Source of the DNA: Providencia alcalifaciens
Lineage (GTDB): Bacteria; Pseudomonadota; Gammaproteobacteria; Enterobacterales; Enterobacteriaceae
DNA: 64,000 nt
NCBI RefSeq assembly: GCF_915403165.1
Contig: NZ_OU659204.1
Span: 682,001 to 746,000 of the forward strand
Direction: 5' to 3'
In this document: piece by piece, positions 45,196 through 55,084 of the stretch
How the letters are laid out: each line of letters opens with the position of its first letter
How positions within the stretch are numbered: the stretch's first letter is position 1
Translations under genes and position numbers: made by a program
The notes under the pieces: model-generated
The model's database searches: none
Told to the model about the DNA's origin: nothing
Seen by the model: the letters and a program-made list of their open reading frames with translations, nothing else

Positions 45196-46464
45196 ATGTC
45201 ATTAGTTAATTTAACTAAGGTTATCATACTGATCATTATCTCAAGTATGCTTTCAATCTTTATATATAGATATTTTTTCACGATTGAAAAAAATACGCTA
45301 AAAACAGAAGCTAAAGAGCGTCAGGTTCTGTATTGGTATGATCCTATGTATCCAAGTACTAAATTTGCACAACCGGGTAAATCTCCATTTATGGATATGG
45401 ATTTGATGCCTAAATATGCAGATGAAAATACGGACTCGACTCAACAAAATGGTATCACGATTAATCCTGCACAAATTCAAAACTTAGGACTGAAGACAAC
45501 CGAGGTAACATGGGGGAAGCTAAACTATGACATGACGTTTCCCGCTGAAATTGCATTCAATGATCATCAGTTTGCTGTGGTTCAAGCCAGAGACGCTGGT
45601 TTTGTCGAAAAAGTCTATCCATTTGCAATTGGTGAGAAAATAACAGCAGGAACTCCTTTGGTTGATTTAACGATCCCTGCCTGGGTGGAGGCTCAAAGTG
45701 AGTATCTTGCTTTAAAAACAATTGAAAATAACCCAACAAATTTAAATAGTGTTTTAGAACGTCTACGTTTAAATGGCATGCCTGAAGAATCTATCAAAAC
45801 GTTTGTGAATACAGGAAAGGTTCAAACTCGTTTTGTCATCAAAGCACCTATATCTGGTGTCATTACTGCACTGAATTTGCGGTTAGGCATGAATGTCACT
45901 AAAGATGCTGTTATCGCTCAGATTCAAGGTACGGATCCGCTATGGGTGAATGCATCGCTTTCACAATCTATTGCCGATTTACTTGATAATAATATTAGCT
46001 TTTCTCTGTCCATTCCCGCGTTTCCAACCCATAAATTTGTTGTTACTGATTGGGTTATCTTACCTAGCGCCGATGTTGCCAGTCGTACAATTAATATTCG
46101 TGCCAAAATTGATAACAAGAACAATCTGTTAAAGCCTGGTATGACAGCATATTTGAATTTGATCGCAACAACGAATGAAGCCATATTAATTCCATCTCAA
46201 TCGATTGTTGATTCAGGCAAAGAGCAGCATGTTATTGCGGTTGGTGAGAATGGGGAGTTTATTCCCAAAAAAGTGAAAGTCATTCGCGAATACCAACAAA
46301 TGACAGCCATTTCAGAAGGCCTTGAAGTTGGCGAAAAAATTGTGACTCAAGGTATTTTTCTCATCGATTCAGAAGCCAATATTTCTGGCGCTTTAGAACG
46401 TATGCGCGAAAAAACTGAGGATCACGCCTCCGTCGATCATTCTGCTCATAAAATGTCGGAGTAA
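45196..46464 (+). CDS. cusB: Copper/silver efflux periplasmic adaptor CusB
   Basis: Membrane-fusion protein of 422 residues linking CusA and CusC. An N-terminal membrane segment is followed by the heavy-metal-binding stretch YWYDPMYPSTKFAQPGKSPF and MDMDLMPKY, which holds the methionines that take metal from CusF. Lipoyl/barrel and helical hairpin regions follow. The C-terminus is His/Met-bearing (HASVDHSAHKM). The ATG at 45196 has GGAGGG five bases upstream; the ATG at 45184 would overlap that site. Confidence 0.95.
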   Translation: MSLVNLTKVIILIIISSMLSIFIYRYFFTIEKNTLKTEAKERQVLYWYDPMYPSTKFAQPGKSPFMDMDLMPKYADENTDSTQQNGITINPAQIQNLGLKTTEVTWGKLNYDMTFPAEIAFNDHQFAVVQARDAGFVEKVYPFAIGEKITAGTPLVDLTIPAWVEAQSEYLALKTIENNPTNLNSVLERLRLNGMPEESIKTFVNTGKVQTRFVIKAPISGVITALNLRLGMNVTKDAVIAQIQGTDPLWVNASLSQSIADLLDNNISFSLSIPAFPTHKFVVTDWVILPSADVASRTINIRAKIDNKNNLLKPGMTAYLNLIATTNEAILIPSQSIVDSGKEQHVIAVGENGEFIPKKVKVIREYQQMTAISEGLEVGEKIVTQGIFLIDSEANISGALERMREKTEDHASVDHSAHKMSE

Positions 46465-46467
46465 GCT

Positions 46468-49400
46468 ATGTTGGAATGGATTATTAGGCGCTCAGTAGCC
46501 AATCGGTTTTTAATCATGATGGGGGTGGTCTTCCTCATCATTGGGGGTGTATGGAGTATTAAAAATACGCCTGTTGACGCACTACCTGATTTGTCAGATG
46601 TTCAGGTTATAATCAAAACAACTTACCCGGGTAAGGCCCCCCAGCTTGTTGAAAATCAAGTGACCTACCCGATTACAACCACAATGCTATCTGTCCCAGG
46701 TGCAAAAACAGTTCGCGGCTTTTCTGCATTTGGAGACTCCTACGTCTATGTTATTTTTGAAGATAACACCGACCTATATTGGGCGAGATCGAGAGTTTTA
46801 GAATATTTAAATCAAGTTCAAACAAAATTACCTCAAGGTGCGGTCTCGTCAATTGGACCAGATGCCACAGGTGTTGGTTGGATTTTTGAATATGCTCTGG
46901 TTGATAAGAGCGGAAAGCATAATTTAGCCGAACTACGTGCTTTACAAGATTGGTTTTTAAAGTATGAACTAAAAGCCTTACCTAACGTATCAGAAGTCGC
47001 TACGGTCGGTGGGGTAGTTAAGTCTTACCAGATTATTGTCGACCCCCTAAAACTGGCACAGTTTTCAATCACACTTCCTGAAATTAAGCAGGCCGTTGAT
47101 GCCTCCAATCAAGAAGCGGGTGGATCATCAATAGAAATTGCAGAAGCCGAATATATGGTGAGGGCGACAGGTTATCTTCAATCCTTAGATGACTTTAATA
47201 AAATATATCTCAAAATGTCAGAAAATGGCGTTCCACTTTATTTACGGGATGTTGCTCGCATTCAAGAAGGACCTGAAATGCGAAGAGGTGTTGCGGAATT
47301 AAATGGTGAAGGTGAGGTCGTTGGTGGTGTTATTCTGCTTAGGTCGGGAGAAAATGCGCGGGATGTGATTCGAGATGTAAAACAGAAATTAAACGATTTA
47401 AGCAGCAGCTTACCTGACGGTGTACAAATTGTAACGACCTACGATAGAAGCATACTGATTGATAATGCGATAGATAATTTAAGTTATAAATTACTTGAAG
47501 AATTTATTGTCGTGGCATTGGTTTGCGCTATTTTCTTATGGCATTTTAGGTCGGCATTAGTCGCGATAATATCCTTACCTCTTGGGCTTTTTATTGCGTT
47601 TATCATCATGCGTTATCAAGGCATAAATGCAAATATAATGTCTCTTGGTGGTATTGCTATTGCGATCGGAGCCATGGTAGATGCCGCTATTGTCATGATT
47701 GAGAATGCACATAAAAAATTAGAGCATTGGCAGAACGAGAACGAAGGAAAAAACCTTGAAAATGCTCAGCGTTGGAAATTAATTACAGACTCTGCTGTTG
47801 AGGTTGGACCTGCATTATTTATTAGCTTATTAATTATTACATTATCGTTTATCCCTATTTTTACCCTCGAAGGGCAGGAAGGGCGTTTATTTGGTCCTCT
47901 GGCATTTACTAAAACGTATGCCATGGCTGGTGCCGCTGCATTGGCGCTGATTGTGATTCCTATTCTTATGGGGTATTGGATTCGAGGAAAAATACCGAGC
48001 GAAACCAAAAATCCTTTAAATCGTTGGTTGATTTCTATCTATAGCCCGATTCTATTAAAGGTTTTATCTTGGCCAAAAACGACGTTATTCATCGGTATTT
48101 TGGCTTTATTTACTGTTATATGGCCATTAAAGAACCTCGGTGGTGAGTTCTTACCTTCAATTAATGAAGGGGATTTACTTTACATGCCTTCGACATTACC
48201 GGGTGTCTCTCCTGCTCAGGCGGCTTTTTTATTACAAAATACGGATAAACTAATTAAAAGTATTCCAGAGGTTGATACCGTTTTCGGTAAGGTAGGTAAA
48301 GCGGAAACGGCTACAGATTCAGCCCCTATGGAAATGATAGAAACAACGATTCGCTTAAAACCTAAAGATGAATGGCGTCAAGGAATGACGTTAGAAAAAA
48401 TTATTGAAGAGTTGGATGAAACGGTGCGTTTACCTGGGGTAGCAAATCTATGGGTTCCACCGATACGAAATCGTATTGATATGCTTTCTACAGGCGTAAA
48501 AAGCCCTATTGGCATTAAAGTCTCAGGGAAAGATCTACAGGAAATAGACGCATTTGCACAAGAGATTGAGAAAGTCACGAAAACCGTACCCGGTGTTGTT
48601 TCTGTTTTAGCGGAAAGGCTAGTCGGAGGACGCTATATTGATGTGAAGATTGATCGCGAAAAAGCCGCTAGATATGGAATGAGTATTAGCGATGTGCAAG
48701 CTTATATTTCTATGGCGACGGGAGGCGAAATGATTGGTGATACAGTTGAAGGAATAGAGCGTTACCCTATTACGCTTCGTTACCCCCAAGATTACCGAAA
48801 TAGTGTTTCTGCTCTGCAGCTATTACCTATTTTGACCCCGAATAAGCAGCAAATTGTTTTAAGCGATGTCGCGGATGTAGTCATAAATATTGGTCCGCCG
48901 ATGCTGAAAACTGAAAATGCACGTCCAACGAGTTGGATCTATATTGATGCTCGAGGGCGAGACATGGTTTCTATTATTTCAGATATCGATACCGCGATAA
49001 AAAATAATGTTCAAATAAAGCCAGGAGTTAGCTATTCATTTACTGGGCAATTTGAGTTGCTTGAAAGAGCCAATCAAAAACTCATGCTTATGGTTCCTGC
49101 AACAATCATGATTATTTTTGTATTACTTTATTTGGCGTTTAGGCGTTTTAGTGAAGCCTTACTGATTTTACTCAGTCTTCCTTTTGCATTAGTTGGCGCA
49201 GTTTGGTTTTTATATTGGATGAACTTTAATTTATCCGTGGCGACAGGAACAGGATTCATTGCCTTAGCTGGGGTTGCTGCTGAATTTGGTGTCGTGATGT
49301 TGATTTATTTACGGCATGCAATTGAAGATCAGGAAAAAATGCAAGGTACTCATAAACTGTCAGCGGTAGATTTAGATAATGCGTTATATGAAGGTGCTGT

Positions 49401-49605
49401 ACTAAGGGTTCGACCAAAAGCAATGACTGTGGCTGTTATATTGGCAGGCTTATTACCTATATTATTGGGAACTGGAGTGGGTTCTGAAGTCATGAGTCGA
49501 ATTGCAGCACCAATGATTGGTGGAATGATCACAGCACCATTGCTCTCATTATTTATTATTCCAGCTGCATACAAGTTAATTTGCCAGTTTAGATATAAAA
49601 AGTAG
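46468..49605 (+). CDS. cusA: Copper/silver efflux RND pump CusA
   Basis: Heavy-metal RND transporter of 1045 residues (1047 in E. coli) that uses proton flow to pump Cu(I)/Ag(I) through CusC. The usual layout is visible: one N-terminal membrane helix, a large periplasmic loop, membrane helices, a second loop and a final bundle. Metal-pathway blocks include [14 protein letters not shown] and [17 protein letters not shown], and [17 protein letters not shown] is conserved near the C-terminus. It is the last gene of cusCFBA. Confidence 0.97.
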   Translation: MLEWIIRRSVANRFLIMMGVVFLIIGGVWSIKNTPVDALPDLSDVQVIIKTTYPGKAPQLVENQVTYPITTTMLSVPGAKTVRGFSAFGDSYVYVIFEDNTDLYWARSRVLEYLNQVQTKLPQGAVSSIGPDATGVGWIFEYALVDKSGKHNLAELRALQDWFLKYELKALPNVSEVATVGGVVKSYQIIVDPLKLAQFSITLPEIKQAVDASNQEAGGSSIEIAEAEYMVRATGYLQSLDDFNKIYLKMSENGVPLYLRDVARIQEGPEMRRGVAELNGEGEVVGGVILLRSGENARDVIRDVKQKLNDLSSSLPDGVQIVTTYDRSILIDNAIDNLSYKLLEEFIVVALVCAIFLWHFRSALVAIISLPLGLFIAFIIMRYQGINANIMSLGGIAIAIGAMVDAAIVMIENAHKKLEHWQNENEGKNLENAQRWKLITDSAVEVGPALFISLLIITLSFIPIFTLEGQEGRLFGPLAFTKTYAMAGAAALALIVIPILMGYWIRGKIPSETKNPLNRWLISIYSPILLKVLSWPKTTLFIGILALFTVIWPLKNLGGEFLPSINEGDLLYMPSTLPGVSPAQAAFLLQNTDKLIKSIPEVDTVFGKVGKAETATDSAPMEMIETTIRLKPKDEWRQGMTLEKIIEELDETVRLPGVANLWVPPIRNRIDMLSTGVKSPIGIKVSGKDLQEIDAFAQEIEKVTKTVPGVVSVLAERLVGGRYIDVKIDREKAARYGMSISDVQAYISMATGGEMIGDTVEGIERYPITLRYPQDYRNSVSALQLLPILTPNKQQIVLSDVADVVINIGPPMLKTENARPTSWIYIDARGRDMVSIISDIDTAIKNNVQIKPGVSYSFTGQFELLERANQKLMLMVPATIMIIFVLLYLAFRRFSEALLILLSLPFALVGAVWFLYWMNFNLSVATGTGFIALAGVAAEFGVVMLIYLRHAIEDQEKMQGTHKLSAVDLDNALYEGAVLRVRPKAMTVAVILAGLLPILLGTGVGSEVMSRIAAPMIGGMITAPLLSLFIIPAAYKLICQFRYKK

Positions 49606-49623
49606 TTTCATTCAAGACGAAAA

Positions 49624-49665
49624 GAGTGTCTCAATTACACAGTACGAACCGTGGTTGAGACACTC
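49624..49665. terminator. Hairpin between cusA and the converging reductase gene
   Basis: A perfect 11-bp stem with a 20-base loop (arms 49624-49634 and 49655-49665). No T run follows, so terminator strength is uncertain. Confidence 0.5.
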
Positions 49666-49691
49666 ACTTAGGAACTAAAATATGATTGAGT

Positions 49692-50705
49692 TTACTGCTC
49701 GTTATTTAATACATACTCGTCATTTAAGATTAGCTCGATAGCTTTGAGCTCATGCTGGCTAAAATCACGATTTTCCATCATGCCAAGTGCATCATCGATT
49801 TGGCTGATACGGCTTGCGCCGATAAGTACGGAAGTAATGCGGTCATGGCGCAGCAACCAAGCTAATGACATTTGACTCAATTTTTGTCCACGATTTAAGG
49901 CTAATTCATTGAGTTTTTTCACTTTTGCTAAAGTAGCAGATGTAAGCCTTTCTGGCGGTAGTGATGGGTTACCTGCTGCGCGGGAATCAGCGGGAATACC
50001 ATTGAGATAGCGATCCGTTAAAATACCTCCGGCAAGTGGTGAGTAGGCAATCGAGCCGACACCTTCCTCTTCGAGCAAATCGAGGAGACCTTCTTCAGGG
50101 GTACGTTCTAGCATGGAGTATTTAGGCTGGTGAATAAGGCAAGGTGTGCCCAGTTGATCGAGTATACGGATAGCTTCTTGCGCCGTTTCTGCGGGATAAT
50201 TCGAAATTCCCACATAAAGCGCTTTACCTTGTCGAACGATCAAATCAAGGGCGGCCATGGTCTCTTCTAGCGGGGTCTGAGGATCGGGCCTATGGTGATA
50301 GAAAATATCCACATAATCGACCCCAATTCTTTTTAAACTTTGATTGAGGCTGGCAACTAAATATTTTTTACTGCCCCAATCACCATAAGGACCTTCCCAC
50401 ATGGTGTAACCTGCTTTGGAGGAGATCACCATTTCATCGCGATAAGGGCGAAAATCTTGTTGTAGGATGCGACCAAATTGTTGTTCTGCAGAGCCAGGAG
50501 GCGGTCCGTAATTATTGGCGAGATCAAAATGGGTGATCCCATGATCAAACGCATGCCTTAACATTGCTCGGCAGTTATCAATTGGCTTGTTGTCACCAAA
50601 ATTATGCCAGAGCCCTAAAGAGACAAGGGGGAGCTTTAATCCACTCCGACCGCACTGACGATATTCCATATCTGTGTAACGATGTGACGCAGCAGAATAT
50701 GGCAT
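49692..50705 (-). CDS. yghZ: Aldo/keto reductase, YghZ-like (L-glyceraldehyde 3-phosphate reductase)
   Basis: NADPH-dependent TIM-barrel reductase of 337 residues, similar to E. coli YghZ (346), which detoxifies L-glyceraldehyde 3-phosphate and methylglyoxal. Family landmarks are SLGLWHNFGD, ITHFDLANNYGPPPGSAE with the catalytic Asp/Tyr, the lysine in VISSKAGYTMW, YVDIFYHHR with the active-site His, and SVLIGAS. GGAGGT lies seven bases before the ATG. It appears to be a single-gene unit. Confidence 0.88.
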   Translation of the reverse strand: MPYSAASHRYTDMEYRQCGRSGLKLPLVSLGLWHNFGDNKPIDNCRAMLRHAFDHGITHFDLANNYGPPPGSAEQQFGRILQQDFRPYRDEMVISSKAGYTMWEGPYGDWGSKKYLVASLNQSLKRIGVDYVDIFYHHRPDPQTPLEETMAALDLIVRQGKALYVGISNYPAETAQEAIRILDQLGTPCLIHQPKYSMLERTPEEGLLDLLEEEGVGSIAYSPLAGGILTDRYLNGIPADSRAAGNPSLPPERLTSATLAKVKKLNELALNRGQKLSQMSLAWLLRHDRITSVLIGASRISQIDDALGMMENRDFSQHELKAIELILNDEYVLNNEQ

Positions 50706-50912
50706 GGCTCACCTCCAAAATAAATGGCAAAGATTTACTCGGATTTTGGCATAACTCTGTCGAGCTCACTGGTGAAAGAATGCTATACAGCTTAAGGAAT
50801 GATTATTTTATCGCCAGATTGTGACGGGGATTTGAAATAAGATATCGTATGTTGAGTATGAGGCTTATAGGGTGTGATGCATTTCCCATAAGCCAACAAA
50901 GTGAGTCTATGA

Positions 50913-51689
50913 TTAGGCGTGTTCAGGGCGAGTAAAGACTAATTCATTACCTTTCGATTGCGCTTGATCAAATTGGTAGCCTTCTAAATTAAAGTCAGAT
51001 AGCTGTTCGGATTTAGTCAGTTTATTTTGAATAATAAAACGGCTCATTAATCCGCGCGCTTTTTTTGCATAAAAACTGATGACTTTATATTTACCATTTT
51101 TCTCATCTAAGAAAACGGGTTTGATAATTTCAGCGTCCAATTTTTTGGTATTCACAGACTTAAAATATTCATCAGAAGCTAAATTAACGAGGATATTATC
51201 CCCTTGGGCTGCCAGTGCTTTATTTAAATGCTGAGTGATGATATCTCCCCAGAATTCATATAAGTCTTTGCCTCGACTGTTTTTAAGGCGAATCCCCATT
51301 TCTAAGCGATAAGGCTGCATTAAGTCTAATGGACGCAGTACCCCATATAGGCCAGACAACATACGTAAATGCTGCTGAGCAAATTCAAAATCAGCGGGAG
51401 AAAATGTTTCGGCTTGCATGCCGGTATACACGTCCCCTTTGAAGGCTAGGATGGCTTGGCGTGCATTATCTGGGGTAAAGTTTGGCTGCCATTCACCGAA
51501 ACGTGCCGCATTCAGCCCAGCAAGTTTGTCGCTAATTTTCATTAAGCTTGCGATATCCGCTGGTGTGAGTGTTCGGCATGTTTTAATCAGTTTCTCAGAC
51601 TCAGAGAGTAGCTCGGGTTGAGTAAACATGTCGATGGCGAGCGGGCTTTCGTAGTCTAATGTTTTGGCAGGTGAAATAGTAATCAGCAT
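50913..51689 (-). CDS. yaaA: Peroxide stress protein YaaA
   Basis: DUF328/UPF0246 protein of 258 residues. In E. coli YaaA is OxyR-induced and limits free iron and DNA damage during peroxide stress. The family start [16 protein letters not shown] and the block [21 protein letters not shown] (in part) are present, together with [13 protein letters not shown]. No membrane segment is seen. It is divergent from talB across a repeat-filled gap. Confidence 0.95.
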   Translation of the reverse strand: MLITISPAKTLDYESPLAIDMFTQPELLSESEKLIKTCRTLTPADIASLMKISDKLAGLNAARFGEWQPNFTPDNARQAILAFKGDVYTGMQAETFSPADFEFAQQHLRMLSGLYGVLRPLDLMQPYRLEMGIRLKNSRGKDLYEFWGDIITQHLNKALAAQGDNILVNLASDEYFKSVNTKKLDAEIIKPVFLDEKNGKYKVISFYAKKARGLMSRFIIQNKLTKSEQLSDFNLEGYQFDQAQSKGNELVFTRPEHA

Positions 51690-51964
51690 AACTTGACCCT
51701 TATGATAGTAAATTTATCCATTACTTTAACAAAAAATCAGATGGAATGGCGAATCGCTGTAATAAGTCGCGCTTATGATGATTATTTGGTTTACTGATGA
51801 GATTATTCTACCTAGCTAAATGCATTCAGTTTCTAGGCATGCTGCGAAAACGATTGCTGATCAAATAGTTGCTTTCCAAGAGATTTCCTCGCTTGCAGCA
51901 ACGTAGATGCGTGATATTATCATGGGACGGTGCGGCGCTAGCCTCAATTCCTTAATAATACACA
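51690..51964. other. yaaA/talB intergenic region before the repeats
   Basis: The left part of the 613-base gap holds no gene I can support. It contains the possible talB promoter at 51893-51920 and should also carry the yaaA promoter, which I could not place. Confidence 0.4.
51893..51920 (+). promoter_or_regulatory. Possible talB promoter
   Basis: TTGCAG and TATTAT with 16-base spacing. If used, the mRNA leader would contain all three ERIC copies. Confidence 0.35.
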
Positions 51965-52034
51965 AAGTAGTTTAAGTTGCAGGTGAGTGGCTAGTCAGCG
52001 TAGCCAACACCGCTACAACTTGAAGTATGACGGA
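51965..52034 (+). repeat. ERIC-type repeat, internally deleted copy A
   Basis: The left end (TAGTTTAAGTTGCAGGT) and right end (TAGCCAACACCGCTACAACT and onward) of the element are joined without the middle, leaving about 70 bases. Short ERIC variants with internal deletions are known. Confidence 0.7.
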
Positions 52035-52042
52035 TTCACCTT

Positions 52043-52158
52043 AAATAGTTCAAGTGGTAGGTAGGCGGCAAGAGAACGAATTCCTAGGTGCATACATAAG
52101 TATGTGACTAGGGCGAGTGAACGTAGCCAACACCCCCTACAATTTGAAATGTGACGGG
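52043..52158 (+). repeat. ERIC-type repeat, copy B
   Basis: Full-length copy of about 116 bases. The middle (CCTAGGTGCATACATAAGTA) matches the ERIC core. It is nearly identical to copy C, at a period of about 124 bases. Confidence 0.85.
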
Positions 52159-52166
52159 TTCACCCT

Positions 52167-52281
52167 AAATAGTTCAAGTGGTAGGTAGGCGGCAAGAGAA
52201 CGAATTCCTAGGAGCATACACAAGTATGTGACTAGGGTGAGTGAACGTAGCCAACACCCCTACAACTTGAAATATGACGGG
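52167..52281 (+). repeat. ERIC-type repeat, copy C, abutting talB
   Basis: Full-length copy ending 21 bases before the talB start codon. A GTG-started reading frame runs through the repeat into talB, but it is repeat-derived. Confidence 0.85.
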
Positions 52282-52302
52282 TATAACAACGAGATTAAAG
52301 AA

Positions 52303-53256
52303 ATGACCGACAAACTAACCTCCTTACGTAGTCTGACCACTGTTGTTGCCGATACTGGCGACATCGAAGCGATGAAGCTGTACAAACCACAAGATGCGAC
52401 GACTAACCCATCGCTGATTTTAAATGCTGCACAAATTCCTGAGTACCGTAAATTAATTGATGAAGCGGTAGAGTGGGCGCGTAAGCAAAGCAATAACCGT
52501 GAACAACAAGTTGTTGATGCATGTGACAAGCTGGCTGTTAATATCGGTTTAGAAATTCTGAAATTAGTCCCAGGTCGTATTTCAACAGAAGTTGATGCTC
52601 GTCTTTCTTATGATGAAGAAGCGTGTATTACGAAAGCTCGTCGTCTGATGAAAATGTACAACGAAGCGGGTATCAGCAATGACCGTATTCTGATCAAATT
52701 AGCCTCTACTTGGCAGGGTATCCGCGCGGCGGAAAAACTGGAAAAAGAAGGCATCAACTGTAACTTAACTTTATTATTCTCTTTTGCTCAAGCGCGTGCT
52801 TGTGCGGAAGCAGGTGTTTACCTGATCTCTCCATTCGTAGGTCGTATCCTTGACTGGTACAAAGCTAACACAGACAAAAAAGAGTATGCGGCTCAAGAAG
52901 ATCCAGGTGTAGTTTCAGTTACTGAAATCTACAATTTCTACAAAGCTCACGGTTACAAAACGGTGGTTATGGGAGCAAGCTTCCGTAACGTTGGCGAAAT
53001 CATTGAGCTGGCAGGTTGTGACCGTCTGACTATCTCTCCAGCGTTGCTGAAAGAGCTGTCTGAGTCTCAAGGCGAATTGGTTTGTAAACTGAAAGATGAA
53101 GGTAAAACTCAAGAGCCAGGCGCTAAACTGACTGAAGCTGAGTTCTACTGGCAGCATAACCAAGATCCAATGGCGGTTGATAAACTGTCTGACGGTATCC
53201 GTAAGTTTGCTGTAGACCAAGAAAAACTGGAAAAAATGATCGCAGCTCTGCTGTAA
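52303..53256 (+). CDS. talB: Transaldolase B
   Basis: Pentose-phosphate enzyme that moves a dihydroxyacetone unit between sugar phosphates. It has 317 residues, the same as E. coli TalB. The Schiff-base lysine is in [15 protein letters not shown], and DATTNPSLI and EVDARLS are family motifs. The ATG at 52303 gives [10 protein letters not shown], the known N-terminus; an upstream GTG at 52228 would add 25 residues encoded by the ERIC repeat. The ribosome-binding site is weak (TAAAG). Confidence 0.98.
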   Translation: MTDKLTSLRSLTTVVADTGDIEAMKLYKPQDATTNPSLILNAAQIPEYRKLIDEAVEWARKQSNNREQQVVDACDKLAVNIGLEILKLVPGRISTEVDARLSYDEEACITKARRLMKMYNEAGISNDRILIKLASTWQGIRAAEKLEKEGINCNLTLLFSFAQARACAEAGVYLISPFVGRILDWYKANTDKKEYAAQEDPGVVSVTEIYNFYKAHGYKTVVMGASFRNVGEIIELAGCDRLTISPALLKELSESQGELVCKLKDEGKTQEPGAKLTEAEFYWQHNQDPMAVDKLSDGIRKFAVDQEKLEKMIAALL

Positions 53257-53281
53257 TTATCATTTATTACCATTTTTCGTT

Positions 53282-53313
53282 AAAGACCCAGTCAATTGAC
53301 TGGGTCTTTTTAT
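53282..53313 (+). terminator. Terminator of talB
   Basis: A perfect 13-bp stem with a 2-base loop (arms 53282-53294 and 53297-53309) runs into a T tract. Confidence 0.92.
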
Positions 53314-53488
53314 GCTGTTTTTTCATTGATTAAACTCTCAATTCCACATTTAGACACAAACACAACGCTGTCAGGCATTCGACCTCATGGTATGATGCAC
53401 CATGTTTATCATTATTGGCTTGGTATTAATTGAGTTAGTACTTTCTTGCCAAATGAACGAATTTAAATGATCAATTTTTGAGGTTTGT

Positions 53489-54073
53489 ATGAATGAGTTG
53501 CGCATAGGTCTGGTGTCGGTTTCTGATCGTGCTTCAGGCGGTATCTACGAAGATAAAGGGATTCCAGCACTGGAGGAGTGGTTAACGAAAACCATCACCA
53601 CCCCTTTTCGTTTAGAAACTCGTTTGATTCCTGATGAGCAAGTCATGATAGAGCAAACGTTGTGTGAGCTGGTGGATGAATTTTCGTGCCATTTAGTCCT
53701 GACCACTGGCGGTACGGGGCCTGCTCGCCGAGATGTCACTCCAGATGCAACGCTTGCGGTTGCTGATCGCGAAATGCCTGGGTTTGGTGAACAGATGCGC
53801 CAAATTAGCCTTAAATTTGTACCAACGGCGATTTTATCTCGTCAAGTCGGCGTGATCCGCAATCAGTCACTGATTTTAAACTTACCGGGGCAGCCAAAAG
53901 CAATTGCTGAAACCTTAGAAGGGCTGAAAGATAAAGAGGGAAATGTGCTGGTATCCGGCATTTTTGCGAGTGTGCCATACTGCATTCAATTACTCGATGG
54001 CCCTTATATTGAAACAAACGAAAGTATCGTTAAAGCTTTCCGGCCAAAGTCGGCTATTCGTACTGCCGAGTAA
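53489..54073 (+). CDS. mog: Molybdopterin adenylyltransferase
   Basis: Activates molybdopterin with ATP to give adenylylated molybdopterin before metal insertion by MoeA. It has 194 residues (195 in E. coli). The nucleotide/cofactor-binding motif is TTGGTGPARRDVTPDA, with VSVSDRASGG near the N-terminus and LNLPGQPKA near the C-terminus. It follows talB as in E. coli and is probably transcribed alone. Confidence 0.96.
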   Translation: MNELRIGLVSVSDRASGGIYEDKGIPALEEWLTKTITTPFRLETRLIPDEQVMIEQTLCELVDEFSCHLVLTTGGTGPARRDVTPDATLAVADREMPGFGEQMRQISLKFVPTAILSRQVGVIRNQSLILNLPGQPKAIAETLEGLKDKEGNVLVSGIFASVPYCIQLLDGPYIETNESIVKAFRPKSAIRTAE

Positions 54074-54081
54074 TCCCTTCT

Positions 54082-54113
54082 AAAAAATCAGGCAGAACGC
54101 CATGTCTGCCTGA
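54082..54113. terminator. Terminator between mog and satP
   Basis: A perfect 9-bp stem (arms 54088-54096 and 54105-54113). On the minus strand six Ts follow it, so it should end satP transcripts; it may also serve mog weakly. Confidence 0.75.
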
Positions 54114-54165
54114 TAATTCTTGTTACAATTTTCTTTTTGTCTATTTAGCTTAACAGCCTATCAAT

Positions 54166-54732
54166 TTAGCTGCGCTGACCAATTGGCAGAATGGTTTTGC
54201 CATACTGTTCATTTAAGATTTCCGCGACAGCCAGATAGAATGCGCTCGCTCCGCAGATAATTCCTTCATAGCCTGCATATTGAAGCAGCGTGGCATCGTT
54301 GGTCAAATTACCCACGGCTAACATTGCAAACAGTACAGTTAGGCTGCCGAAGATAAATTGCAGCACGAAATTTGCCTTGAAGGTGCCTAAGAACATGAAG
54401 AAAGTAAAGATCCCCCATAAAAGAAGGAACATCCCTAAAAATGCGGGGTCAGTTGCTTCGGCTAATCCCATGGTCGGTAAAAACAGCAGACCGACTAACG
54501 CAAGCCAAAAGAAGCCGTAAGAGGTAAATGCTGTCGCGCCGAACGTATTGCCTTTCTTATATTCAATAAGCCCAGCAATCACTTGCGCGATACCACCATA
54601 AAAAATTCCCATACTTAAAATTACAGATGAGAGAGGGAAAAAGCCTGCATTATGAATATTTAGCAGGATTGTTGTCATACCAAAGCCCAATAAACCAAGT
54701 GGGCCTGGATTGGCAAGCGAACTAGATTGCAT
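54166..54732 (-). CDS. satP: Acetate/succinate uptake transporter SatP (YaaH)
   Basis: Inner-membrane AceTr-family transporter of 188 residues, identical in length to E. coli SatP. Six hydrophobic segments are visible. The family signature near the N-terminus is ANPGPLGLLGFGMTTILLN, and GIFYGGIAQ follows. The ATG at 54732 has AGAGG upstream; a longer reading from 54762 adds ten unmatched residues. It is divergent from dnaK. Confidence 0.94.
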   Translation of the reverse strand: MQSSSLANPGPLGLLGFGMTTILLNIHNAGFFPLSSVILSMGIFYGGIAQVIAGLIEYKKGNTFGATAFTSYGFFWLALVGLLFLPTMGLAEATDPAFLGMFLLLWGIFTFFMFLGTFKANFVLQFIFGSLTVLFAMLAVGNLTNDATLLQYAGYEGIICGASAFYLAVAEILNEQYGKTILPIGQRS

Positions 54733-54889
54733 ATAACCTCTGGTAAAGTATTTAAAAATCAAATAGATATAATTGATGCTTGTAGCCCCATAGGACAGGG
54801 AGGCGCATAATACGCAGTTTTAATTGTCGAAACAATGATCAAGAGACGGGTTTTTTTGTATTAAATGTAAAACTTTTTTAGCTTTCCCC

Positions 54890-54917
54890 CTTGATGAATG
54901 AATTTGTGACCCCATCT
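54890..54917 (+). promoter_or_regulatory. Sigma-32 heat-shock promoter 1 of dnaK
   Basis: CTTGAT at 54890-54895 and CCCCATCT at 54910-54917, spaced by 14 bases. The -10 matches the sigma-32 consensus CCCCATNT exactly. Confidence 0.8.
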
Positions 54918-55007
54918 TTAAGACATCAACAGTTATCAATCTAAATTATTGCGAATTGCAAAAAAAATTAAGGTTGCAAAAAAAATCAAGGTTGAAGTAA
55001 AAACTCC

Positions 55008-55035
55008 CTTGAAAATGAAATATTGAGCCTTATAT
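55008..55035 (+). promoter_or_regulatory. Sigma-32 heat-shock promoter 2 of dnaK
   Basis: CTTGAAA at 55008-55014 is a perfect -35 element, and CCTTATAT at 55028-55035 is a fair -10. E. coli dnaK likewise has two heat-shock promoters. Confidence 0.7.
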
Positions 55036-55084
55036 AGATTGATATCGAAATTAAATGAAAAGAATTCCTTTGGAGGCGTTTTAA

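Noticed and set aside
51965..52281. CRISPR array
   Set aside because: The units are about 120 bases and adjoin with only a few bases between them, with no variable spacers and no cas genes. They match ERIC-type repeats.
52228..52302. N-terminal extension of talB
   Set aside because: It is encoded by ERIC repeat C and has no match to transaldolases; the ATG at 52303 gives the known N-terminus and the usual length.
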